Source: a virus
Direction: 5' to 3' (one strand)
Virus record (IMG/VR): IMGVR_UViG_3300031576_000190
Coordinates: 1 to 36,746 of that record
DNA: 36,746 nucleotides
The position numbers and the translations under genes were made by a program. The notes beneath the pieces are model-generated. The model did not search any database and was not told the DNA's origin. It was given only the letters and a program-made list of their open reading frames with translations. Of the stretch, positions 1-5,838 are shown in pieces. Positions within the stretch are counted from its first letter, which is position 1. Each line of letters starts with the position of its first letter.

Positions 1-451
1 CACAAATATTAATGAAGTGCATAGAGCCTTGAATTTGTAAAAGAGTTTTGTTGATTTCACCGCCCCAGATTACACCGCCCCTGATTTCACCGCCCCAGAT
101 TACACCGCCCCTGATTACACCGCCCCAGATTACACCGCCCCTGATTACACCGCCCCTGATTACACCGCCCCTGATTTCACCGCCCCAGATTACACCGCCC
201 CAGATTACACCGCCCCTGATTTCACCGCCCCAGATTTCACCGCCCCTGATTACACCGCCCCAGATTTCGGCTTCGGGAGAAATCCATCCCATATTTTCAA
301 AGAAAGAATCTTTAAGGGATTTTTCGTCTTCAACCCATCCGGCCTTATCGCCGACCTTACCCCATTTGCATTCAATAGCGATTTCTAATTGGAATAGGGT
401 TCTCCCGTATTTGACTTTGGAAACGGAAGTTAATTTAAGGTGCTTTGTCAT
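1..451 (-). CDS. Pentapeptide-repeat beta-helix protein, N-terminal part (gene continues across the circular join)
   Basis: The minus frame opens at the ATG at 451 and runs open to base 1. Joined to the matching frame at the right end (36600 down to 36419) it gives 633 nt, 210 residues. Residues 1-65 form a non-repeat head starting MTKHLKLTSVSKVKYG and containing a CKWGKVGDKAGWVE stretch. Then come 14 full repeats of GG[V/E]I[W/R] encoded by 15-bp units, each unit variable only at two A/T positions. Such heads followed by short glycine repeats are, from memory, found in Bacteroidetes phage proteins that probably fold as right-handed beta-helices; the function is unknown. Start choice is supported by the promoter and leader shared with the gene at 784. 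The long plus-strand frame over the same repeats is a shadow. Confidence 0.85.
   Translation of the reverse strand, partial: MTKHLKLTSVSKVKYGRTLFQLEIAIECKWGKVGDKAGWVEDEKSLKDSFFENMGWISPEAEIWGGVIRGGEIWGGEIRGGVIWGGVIWGGEIRGGVIRGGVIRGGVIWGGVIRGGVIWGGEIRGGVIWGGEINKTLLQIQGSMHFINIC
54..269 (-). repeat. 15-bp tandem repeat array coding for pentapeptides
   Basis: Fourteen full units plus a partial one. On the plus strand each unit is [A/T]GATT[A/T]CACCGCCCC. The first variable base selects Trp or Arg and the second selects Val or Glu in the encoded GG[V/E]I[W/R] pentapeptide. All other bases are invariant, including third codon positions, which indicates recent expansion or continuing homogenisation rather than old divergence. 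Confidence 0.97.
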
Positions 452-512
452 TTTGCTCGTTTTTAATCCCCGCTTTCGGCGGCTCGGTTGTGCTTCTGCA
501 CACCAAAATATA
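452..512 (-). promoter_or_regulatory. Promoter and two-hairpin leader of the pentapeptide gene (copy A)
   Basis: Reading on the minus strand: a -7-like box TATATTTTGG (512-503), then GTGC-AGAA-GCAC (hairpin), then CCGC-CGAAA-GCGG (hairpin), then TTAAAAACGAGCAAA directly before the ATG at 451. Seven-eighths of the layout and much of the sequence recurs before the ATG at 784. A TTG at 536-534 (minus) lies about 21 bases upstream of the box, a fair -33 element. There is no Shine-Dalgarno sequence. Confidence 0.7.
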
Positions 513-528
513 TATTCGCAACTTCCTG

Positions 529-552
529 ACGTACAATTCTACGTTTGTACGT
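529..552. promoter_or_regulatory. Palindromic operator candidate, perfect 8-bp arms
   Basis: ACGTACAA, an 8-base spacer, then TTGTACGT. It covers the probable -33 element of the promoter for the pentapeptide gene, a normal place for a repressor. No repressor gene is recognised in the window, so the binder is unknown. Confidence 0.45.
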
Positions 553-556
553 ACGA

Positions 557-784
557 TTAAAAAGAGATTTCATCTTCGCATTCAACAACCTCTAACCGGC
601 CATCCAAGCCAGCGTCATTTTCAACTAAAGAGACCATCTTGGATTCGGCATCTTCTTTGTTCTCGAATAATGTGTTCTCAGGATTAACAGGATTTGCCTC
701 GAATTTGCGGGAGTCGAAATTATAAATCAACTGTCCGTTGTAGCCATCCAGAATTATCTGGTAAGATCTTTCAACTGTTTTCAT
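557..784 (-). CDS. Hypothetical 75-residue acidic protein
   Basis: I choose the ATG at 784, giving a protein that begins MKTVERSYQIILDGYNGQ and ends in an acidic tail (VVECEDEISF). A longer frame from 898 exists but it would run through the -7 box at 837-844 and through the leader hairpins shared with the gene at 451, so it is not credible. The protein has no Cys motif, membrane segment or family I recognise. Its leader, about 60 bases with two hairpins, is a duplicate of the leader of the next gene downstream, so the two are probably expressed under the same conditions. It may be an accessory protein acting with the pentapeptide protein, but only the shared leader suggests this. Confidence 0.75.
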   Translation of the reverse strand: MKTVERSYQIILDGYNGQLIYNFDSRKFEANPVNPENTLFENKEDAESKMVSLVENDAGLDGRLEVVECEDEISF

Positions 785-836
785 TTTGCTCGTTTTTAAA
801 CTCGGCTTCCCGCCGTCGGGTCGTGCTTCTGCACAC
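785..836 (-). promoter_or_regulatory. Two-hairpin leader (copy B) of the 75-residue gene
   Basis: Minus strand order: GTGC-AGAA-GCAC hairpin, CCCG-ACGG-CGGG hairpin, then TTTAAAAACGAGCAAA before the ATG. The first hairpin and the last 18 bases before the ATG are nearly identical to copy A at 452-512; the second hairpin keeps its shape but not its sequence, as a selected RNA structure would. Confidence 0.7.
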
Positions 837-844
837 ACAAATAT
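837..844 (-). promoter_or_regulatory. -7 promoter box TATATTTG for the 75-residue gene
   Basis: Exact match to the Bacteroidetes TAnnTTTG consensus, 53 bases upstream of the ATG at 784. No clear TTG is found at the -33 position; that region is taken up by the inverted repeat at 851-872. Confidence 0.65.
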
Positions 845-850
845 ACGCAC

Positions 851-872
851 ATTTATCACATTTGTTATAAAT
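851..872. promoter_or_regulatory. Palindromic operator candidate at the -33 region
   Basis: ATTTATCACA, spacer TT, then TGTTATAAAT: ten-base arms with one mismatch. It sits directly upstream of the TATATTTG box, in the same place relative to the promoter as the palindrome at 529-552, although the sequence differs. Confidence 0.4.
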
Positions 873-898
873 AATATGTAATATAATACCATATTCAC

Positions 899-1049
899 AT
901 AACTGCCTGATACTGGGGCTAATAAAATGATGGGCTAAAAGGGGGCTATTTGGGCATCGAGGACAGATTTGGCCCCTTACCCCTGCCTCCGGGTGATCAG
1001 CAAATCTAAACGGTTTAGCTGTGGTTTGACGGGGCCTTATTTCGGGGTC
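899..1049. other. Non-coding stretch after the lysis cassette
   Basis: No plausible gene on either strand. It holds three direct GGGCTA words (916, 932 and 943 on the plus strand) and a perfect 13-bp palindrome CTAAACGGTTTAG at 1006-1018. No intrinsic terminator with a T-run on the minus strand is visible, although the late transcripts must pass or end here. Confidence 0.5.
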
Positions 1050-1346
1050 CTATGGGCAGCCGCATAGGCGCGCCCGCGTATGCTGGGCGATGTTCTTTAG
1101 CCGGATGTTTCCTTCCAGCCTGATTAGCGTGGTGTCCCGTTCAAAGTCGGTAATGGCGCGACGGTAGACCTGCACCTCCAGTTCGGCGCTGATCGTCTCA
1201 TAATGACTGTGATTGTATTTGTCCCGCCTTTCGATTGTGTGCATCTGTATCCCGTCAATAGTAATGGCCTGTATCCGCTCGCAATCCCGGGCGCTTGGTC
1301 CGCAGGCGGCGATCAGGAATAAAACAACGATTGTGATAGTTCTCAT
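1050..1346 (-). CDS. Small lipoprotein in the lysis cassette (possible spanin-like)
   Basis: The 98-residue product from the ATG at 1346 begins MRTITIVVLFLIAACGPSA, a textbook lipoprotein signal with lipobox IAAC, so Cys15 would be lipidated and the protein anchored in a membrane. The rest is hydrophilic and charged, ending RLCGCP. The ATG overlaps the stop of the holin gene as ATGA, which fixes the start; a longer frame from 1421 runs inside the holin gene. A lipoprotein directly after holin is where outer-membrane spanin subunits (Rz1 type) are found in phages of Gram-negative bacteria, but it is longer than most Rz1 proteins and not proline-rich, so the spanin role is inference. Confidence 0.8.
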   Translation of the reverse strand: MRTITIVVLFLIAACGPSARDCERIQAITIDGIQMHTIERRDKYNHSHYETISAELEVQVYRRAITDFERDTTLIRLEGNIRLKNIAQHTRARLCGCP

Positions 1347-1831
1347 TTCTTGGAGGCCTTCATCATCTTGCTGGCTTCGCGCCCTATGAAATAAAAGGAC
1401 AGCGTGGCCATCCATGCCCACTGGAACACTTCTTTCCAGTCCGCATCCACGTTGAACTGAAGCGAGGCCGAATCGATGATGGCGACGGTGGTGACCGCGA
1501 GAGTTAAAAAGATCAGCGTCAGGGGCCGGATGTTCTTACTGAGCCATGAGTCGCTCAGCATATCTGCCTGATGTCGTTTGGTTGCTTCCTCTGATGCCTT
1601 CAGTTCGAGGCGCTGTTGTTCCAGCTCGAAGTCATTCATCAGCTTTGTGAATTCCAGCTTGTCTTCCGGCCTGATGTCCGGATCTTTGTCGACGAGATTC
1701 TTGATGATTCCCAACACGCCTTTGTCAGGAAGAATTCCCGCGATCAGGTCCTTGACCTTTGGCAGCTTCTCATCGATGAAGGTTGCGAGCTTCGGATGCT
1801 TCTCCTTCCACGTTTTTTTTCCCTCGGCCAT
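1343..1831 (-). CDS. Holin, 3TM/GTA type
   Basis: 162 residues. A charged N-terminal half (residues 1-95, helical, rich in Lys and Glu) is followed by SKNIRPLTLIFLTLAVTTVA and a second hydrophobic stretch around WAWMATLSFYFIGREASKMM. This order, with the RP before the first hydrophobic segment and the GR..SKM ending, matches the holin family named for gene transfer agent release (PF11351). Such proteins form lesions in the inner membrane that let the endolysin out. Only two clear membrane segments are visible; a third weak one may lie around residues 28-40. It lies between the coiled-coil membrane protein and the lipoprotein and overlaps the latter by ATGA. Confidence 0.85.
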   Translation of the reverse strand: MAEGKKTWKEKHPKLATFIDEKLPKVKDLIAGILPDKGVLGIIKNLVDKDPDIRPEDKLEFTKLMNDFELEQQRLELKASEEATKRHQADMLSDSWLSKNIRPLTLIFLTLAVTTVAIIDSASLQFNVDADWKEVFQWAWMATLSFYFIGREASKMMKASKK

Positions 1832-2103
1832 TATTGAAGGTTTAAAAATTCATTGATCCGCTTGATCTTCCGGTAATCGTCATCCAGGTATTGCCGGTAG
1901 ACTTTATTCGTTGAGTCCTGTTGATGCTTCCAGCTCAATACGCGGAGGCTGTCGTTGTAACGGAGCTGCCTGATGGTCTGCTCCATATCGTCCATGCGCT
2001 CCGGCAGCTCCCAGATATCCTGTGCGTTATTCCAGAACCATCCCACCATTCCCATCACGATGGTCGTGCCGATGGCGATCAGGATCTTCTGCGCCTGCTT
2101 CAA
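1831..2103 (-). CDS. Small membrane-anchored coiled-coil protein of the lysis cassette
   Basis: About 90 residues: a short basic N-terminus (KQAQK), one membrane helix ([18 protein letters not shown]) and a long charged helix ([21 protein letters not shown] and on). One membrane anchor plus a coiled coil is typical of i-spanin or antiholin proteins. The start is uncertain. I take the TTG at 2103, since translation upstream of it in this frame (from an ATG at 2157) is a shadow of the endolysin; the next in-frame ATGs lie inside the membrane helix. Its 5' end overlaps the endolysin gene by about 77 bases. Stop abuts the holin start. With the lipoprotein at 1346 it could form a spanin pair, which is inference. 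Confidence 0.65.
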   Translation of the reverse strand: MKQAQKILIAIGTTIVMGMVGWFWNNAQDIWELPERMDDMEQTIRQLRYNDSLRVLSWKHQQDSTNKVYRQYLDDDYRKIKRINEFLNLQ

Positions 2104-2599
2104 AATGCATCCAGTCGAAGTCCTTCTCGCGCCCGTAGCTGAGAAAGTCATGCGCATAGAAGATATCGATCATTTGTTTGTATTCCATCCGGGCGAAGCG
2201 CGCGGTCTTCGCTGTCTCGCGCAATTTGTTACGATCCGCATCCAGATCGATGGCAATTGCCCAGCTGTGCGTGGAAAGATAGGCAGTCGCTCCATCCGTG
2301 TCTCCGCGTTCAATGGCTGCGGCATACTGTGTTTCATATCCGCGCTTTGGACGGTGATTGAAGCATCCCGCGTATTGATCGATGCCTAAGTCACGGATTT
2401 TCTCCGGTCCGTAAGCAGAAAGAATGTCATGGAAAATATCGCCGAGCTGCGCAGCTACGAGTTTATGGCAGGTAAGTTTGGAGACGGATTTCGTGATGTC
2501 CCAATCCAATGCCATCGGGTAGGATAGCTGGATGGTGGTTAGGTTCTTTGCGTCGCCCGGCTGTCCGTATTTGGCGATGATCTGTTGTAGCGTCAGCAT
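2027..2599 (-). CDS. Endolysin, M15-family peptidase
   Basis: 190 residues. The zinc-binding layout of M15 D-Ala-D-Ala carboxypeptidase-type endolysins is visible: [12 protein letters not shown] gives His111 and Asp118, and DWMHFE near the end gives His165. FNHRPKRG before it is the usual upstream conserved block, here separated from the STHSW motif by an unusual insert of roughly 20 residues. The enzyme should cut peptide cross-links in host peptidoglycan. No signal peptide is seen, so it needs the holin. Residues 168-190 (rich in Asp, Arg, His) extend beyond the normal end of the fold and overlap the start of the next membrane gene. The ATG at 2599 overlaps the previous stop (TGATG). Confidence 0.88.
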   Translation of the reverse strand: MLTLQQIIAKYGQPGDAKNLTTIQLSYPMALDWDITKSVSKLTCHKLVAAQLGDIFHDILSAYGPEKIRDLGIDQYAGCFNHRPKRGYETQYAAAIERGDTDGATAYLSTHSWAIAIDLDADRNKLRETAKTARFARMEYKQMIDIFYAHDFLSYGREKDFDWMHFEAGAEDPDRHRHDHRDGNGGMVLE

Positions 2600-2826
2600 C
2601 AGGCTTTTTTTGGTTTGAGAACGATATCCTCCATGCGCTCGATGCGCCGGTTGTGATCTTCGTGTTTTTCCGAATGCGTTGCGAGTTGCTGTTTGATCTC
2701 ACCGATGTCGCTGGCCATGCGCATCAGTGCGTTGACGGCGAGTGCGCCGATGAAGCCAAGTACGGCTAAAAGAACGGGTAGCGCCCATAGTAAAAGTTTA
2801 TAAATGGTCTGATCCATAGGACTCAT
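2599..2826 (-). CDS. Small membrane protein with coiled coil, upstream of endolysin
   Basis: 75 residues: a membrane helix at about 11-34 ([20 protein letters not shown]) followed by a charged amphipathic helix (residues 38-75) containing several His and Glu residues. This layout (N-terminal anchor, then a XhlA/holin-accessory type helix) is common in the lysis genes of many phages. A second Met four codons in (2817) is an equally possible start. It begins ten bases after the previous stop and its stop overlaps the endolysin ATG. Possible roles are holin partner or antiholin; the sequence alone does not decide. Confidence 0.75.
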   Translation of the reverse strand: MSPMDQTIYKLLLWALPVLLAVLGFIGALAVNALMRMASDIGEIKQQLATHSEKHEDHNRRIERMEDIVLKPKKA

Positions 2827-2836
2827 CGTTTCAAAT

Positions 2837-3079
2837 TTACGGATTGTTATAATTCTGATTCACAAATGCGAGCGCATCTGCGGCAATGATCGCATCAATC
2901 GCCGCCTGGTCCGTCCCTGCTTTCATCCATTCGCAGCGGATAAAGCGCGGCTGAAGGAATCCTCTCGTGTCGCCCTGGATACCGACATTCACGGTAATGT
3001 CCTGCTGTATTTTTGTGGCATCCGTCGGCTTCACATAGGCCGGTCCTTCCTTGATGGTGCTGGTTACAATGTAGATCAT
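2837..3079 (-). CDS. Hypothetical 80-residue protein between receptor-binding protein and lysis genes
   Basis: Begins MIYIVTSTIKEGPAYVKPTD and ends with an Ala-rich helix and YNNP. No membrane segment, Cys motif or family recognised. It starts about ten bases after the stop of the receptor-binding protein gene and is followed closely by the lysis cassette, so it is co-transcribed with both. Small proteins in this place are often tail-fibre chaperones or capping proteins; I see no direct evidence for that here. Confidence 0.7.
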   Translation of the reverse strand: MIYIVTSTIKEGPAYVKPTDATKIQQDITVNVGIQGDTRGFLQPRFIRCEWMKAGTDQAAIDAIIAADALAFVNQNYNNP

Positions 3080-3089
3080 ACTGCTGGTT

Positions 3090-4169
3090 TTAAATTATGA
3101 AGGTCCATCCTGTACTCTTGTTTATATATAATCCCTCAGTCACATCCGTGCAATAAACGATCAGGCCGATGGCCGGTGCGGCAATCGCTACGCGCTGCGC
3201 GTTGGTCATGCGCGGCGGAAGCAGTCCGGTGGTCGTGCTGGTCAGATCAAGGATCGCGCTGGCATCCGGCGTGATGGTTCTTATTCCGATATTGCCTGTG
3301 GCTTCATCGATGTGAATGATGGTCGTGGTACTTGAATCTGAAGCGAGGATGCCCCTGACCTGGTAATGGTTCCCGGCGGCGCGCCCGTGCTTCCAGTATT
3401 TACTCCCGCCAATGTTGCCCATTTGGATGAAAGTGGAAGCGCCCGTGCTGAGCATCTCATATCCAGGATCGTCTAATGCGCCTGAATGCCGTATCTGATC
3501 GCCGTTGTGTCCGAAGGTGATATTTCCTCCCGCCCACATCGCTATGCCGAGTCCATTGGCGGATGATGCCTTTTGAATATGATTGGCTCCGAAGATCGCA
3601 CGCTGCGCTGTTCCATAGTCGGTATGTCCGAGAAATGTGATTATAGTTCCGTCATCTGTGAAGGTGGCATTGCCGAGCACGGTGGCTGCAAGCCACCTGG
3701 TTCCCCTGTTTGGCGTACCTGATCCTGTCGGGCCTCCTCCGCCTGCTGCGCTGATAGTGGTCGCCTGGAAGTTGATCCCGTCATAGATCAGCAGATGCGC
3801 GTGTCCTGCCACGATATCACCGGCCACAAGCGCAGCCGTTCCGCTTTTTTTGATGGCTTTGGCCCCGAAGCCGTTGAAGTTGATGGTAGAGGCTCCGATA
3901 TTGGTGGTGAGAAACAATACGCGTAGCGGCATGCCCTTGAAATATCCCAGGATCTGCGGCGCCGTGAATTCAGCGATGTATGTGTTGGCAACAGCTGCGG
4001 CAGCCTCGGTGAACTGATTGAGCAGATCGTAATATGCGAGATCGTTCCACGGCAGCTCTCCATTGCCGATCTTCACCAGCGCGGTATCGGTCTCGATACC
4101 GATGCGTCCTGCCTCCAGCACGATATTCTGGGCGGCCCAGTAGGCTGCCGGATGTTTCAGCGGTATCAT
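3090..4169 (-). CDS. Receptor-binding / tail fibre protein with Mtd-like N-terminus
   Basis: 359 residues. Residues 1-47 (AAQNIVLEAGRIGIETDT, then KIGNGELPWNDLAYYD) match the short N-terminal domain found on the major tropism determinant of Bordetella phage BPP-1 and on many tail fibres. The middle is rich in Gly, Thr, Ser and aromatic residues as in beta-structured fibres. The C-terminus holds NIGIRTITPDASAILDLTS followed by a GLLPPRMTNAQR block and a YCTD..GLY segment, a fibre ending common in Bacteroidetes phages and prophages. It should bind the cell surface at the tail tip. No reverse transcriptase or variable repeat pair is near, so diversity generation as in BPP-1 is not supported. The ATG overlaps the previous stop by ATGA. 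Confidence 0.85.
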   Translation of the reverse strand: MIPLKHPAAYWAAQNIVLEAGRIGIETDTALVKIGNGELPWNDLAYYDLLNQFTEAAAAVANTYIAEFTAPQILGYFKGMPLRVLFLTTNIGASTINFNGFGAKAIKKSGTAALVAGDIVAGHAHLLIYDGINFQATTISAAGGGGPTGSGTPNRGTRWLAATVLGNATFTDDGTIITFLGHTDYGTAQRAIFGANHIQKASSANGLGIAMWAGGNITFGHNGDQIRHSGALDDPGYEMLSTGASTFIQMGNIGGSKYWKHGRAAGNHYQVRGILASDSSTTTIIHIDEATGNIGIRTITPDASAILDLTSTTTGLLPPRMTNAQRVAIAAPAIGLIVYCTDVTEGLYINKSTGWTFII

Positions 4170-5278
4170 CCCCTGGCGCTCTGGCTTTCGCAGCAGTTGC
4201 TCTTGATCACGCTCTGGACGGCCTCCTTGAAGTTGACCTCTACGCGTGCCAGCCTGCGCCAGTTTTTGTCCTTGTAGTCCGGCTCATATCCGCCATCTTT
4301 GATCACGGACTTCTGAATGATGGCATAGTCGGAGTTATTGATATTGTAATCGCTCACCAGCAGCTTGTTCGCCATAAGCGCATATGTCTTAAACCGGTCA
4401 TGCAGCCATTTGGGAAGCAGGTGCGTGATCAGCTTAAACTTCTGAATAGCCTCATCGCGCACGCGATTCATCTTCCCGTTCTGGAATTCGTGCAGCACCT
4501 CCAGGTATTCCGGCGTGGTCTCATATCCGAAGAAGCCGCGGAAGCGGATGGAGTCGTACCAGGCAATATCGCAGAGGTCGAATATTTTACCGTCCGCATT
4601 TATGTCCCCGATCTTTCCGCTGATAGTGGATTCAAATTTCACGGTCTGATGCGCCAGCTTGCAATCGAATGCGTAAAGGCGGAACAGTTCAGATACCTGG
4701 CAGCTCTGCAGGACCGGCGGCAGCTCCACGCCCACGTCATCCTGGGACAGCTCGCTGATTATCTTGAACCGGTAGCATCCTGTTCCGTGCAGGTTCAAAA
4801 CCTTTCCCCAGTTGATCGCATACCCGGTGTAGCTCTTATGGCTGGAAAATCCGTTCAGCGGATAATGTCTTCCGTATGTACTCCCCGTCAATGTGGCGAG
4901 ATCTGTCCAGACCGATGCGATGAGTTTCTGCAGGATCATGGTGACGCTGACAAGCGGATTCACTGTGGCCAGCGGAAAGTTGATCAAAAAAGTATTGAAG
5001 TCCTGCTCATAGGTCGGCGCGTTGGGACCGCCTACCACTCCGAAGACAATATTCTCATAACAGCAGGCCTGTTGCCTTATCTCGCGGCATTCCACTGCCG
5101 AGCAATTCGTAAGCGGCGCCATGCCGACGATCTGTCCGGGAAGCAGTTTTGATTTTGGCGTTCCATGCCCCGGCGTGATCACGCTGAGGCCTCCGCCCAA
5201 GGATGGTCCTATGCCGGGATTAACAGCTCCGCCGGTGACGGGCTTTGGATTGGGCGAATATGATATTCCGATCGGCAT
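4166..5278 (-). CDS. Structural protein of unknown role, tail tip region
   Basis: 370 residues. The first 45 residues are rich in Gly and Pro (TGGAVNPGIGPSLGGGLSVI), then follow several Cys residues (NCSAVECREIRQQACCYE) and a globular region with FRLYAFDCKLAHQTV and NADGKIFDLCDIAWYD. The C-terminal half is helical and charged. Seven or more Cys residues is high for a phage structural protein; a disulfide or metal role is possible. I do not recognise a family. Its place between the baseplate-like proteins and the fibre protein, with four-base overlap to the latter, argues for a distal tail or fibre-connecting protein. Confidence 0.78.
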   Translation of the reverse strand: MPIGISYSPNPKPVTGGAVNPGIGPSLGGGLSVITPGHGTPKSKLLPGQIVGMAPLTNCSAVECREIRQQACCYENIVFGVVGGPNAPTYEQDFNTFLINFPLATVNPLVSVTMILQKLIASVWTDLATLTGSTYGRHYPLNGFSSHKSYTGYAINWGKVLNLHGTGCYRFKIISELSQDDVGVELPPVLQSCQVSELFRLYAFDCKLAHQTVKFESTISGKIGDINADGKIFDLCDIAWYDSIRFRGFFGYETTPEYLEVLHEFQNGKMNRVRDEAIQKFKLITHLLPKWLHDRFKTYALMANKLLVSDYNINNSDYAIIQKSVIKDGGYEPDYKDKNWRRLARVEVNFKEAVQSVIKSNCCESQSARG

Positions 5279-5279
5279 C

Positions 5280-5825
5280 TTAAAGCGGCAGCGTGTCTGT
5301 CTTCACCCATACGTCCAACGCTCCGGCGGTCAGATCGTTGATGACGTGCGCGCCATCTACGGTAAGCCTCAGATAGAACTTACTGGCTGCCGCCTGGCTC
5401 GGAATATCCGAGAAGGACGGCGTAGCATATCCGGTGAATTGCTTGCCAAAATCGGCGGCAGGAGCGCCGAAGACGCTTAAGGGGCCGGTGTAAAACGATC
5501 CGGGACCGGTATCATCGGAATAAACTTCCACATCTGCAGAGGTTATGCCGCCTCCGCCGAAGGCGATGCTGTGCTTGATCTTCACACCGGTTATCAGTCC
5601 TCCCTGTGGAATGATATTCGCGCCTACCTCTATTTGGCTGCTGATTCCTGCGGCAGGCTGGAAGCTGGCGAAGGTGAAGCTGTATTTGATCCAGCCGTTG
5701 GCGAATTTCTTCACATTGGAGGCTTTCACCTTCTTGTTGCCCGGCGCGGCGCTATCGGCAATGACGAATAAATCGTCGGCTACAATGGTTGTCTTCTCTG
5801 TCAGGGCTGTGATCTTCTGGCTCAT
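5280..5825 (-). CDS. Probable tail fibre or tip-attached beta-rich protein
   Basis: 181 residues from the ATG at 5825, beginning MSQKITALTEKTTIVADDLF. The opening [KI]..LTE.T...DDLFVI.D pattern is typical of short N-terminal segments of phage tail-fibre and tip proteins. The rest is Gly- and Ser-rich with predicted beta strands (FGGGGITSADVEVYSDDTGPG). A start at 5873 is possible but would overlap the previous gene by 35 bases and add a basic tail that is a shadow of that gene. Spacing from the previous stop with the chosen start is 13 bases. Probably part of the host-recognition tip. Confidence 0.75.
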   Translation of the reverse strand: MSQKITALTEKTTIVADDLFVIADSAAPGNKKVKASNVKKFANGWIKYSFTFASFQPAAGISSQIEVGANIIPQGGLITGVKIKHSIAFGGGGITSADVEVYSDDTGPGSFYTGPLSVFGAPAADFGKQFTGYATPSFSDIPSQAAASKFYLRLTVDGAHVINDLTAGALDVWVKTDTLPL

Positions 5826-5838
5826 GTGATTGGTTGTT

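Noticed and set aside
54-269. CRISPR array
   Set aside because: The 15-bp units are contiguous with no unique spacers and form an open coding frame.
48-560. Long plus-strand frame with ISPPQITPP repeats
   Set aside because: It is the reverse reading of the minus-strand GG[V/E]I[W/R] gene; it lacks a promoter, stands against every other gene, and its non-repeat end is unlike any protein. The minus frame has head and tail domains and joins in phase across the contig ends.
3090-4169. Diversity-generating retroelement acting on the Mtd-like fibre
   Set aside because: Only the short N-terminal domain is Mtd-like. No reverse transcriptase, template repeat or C-type lectin end is present.
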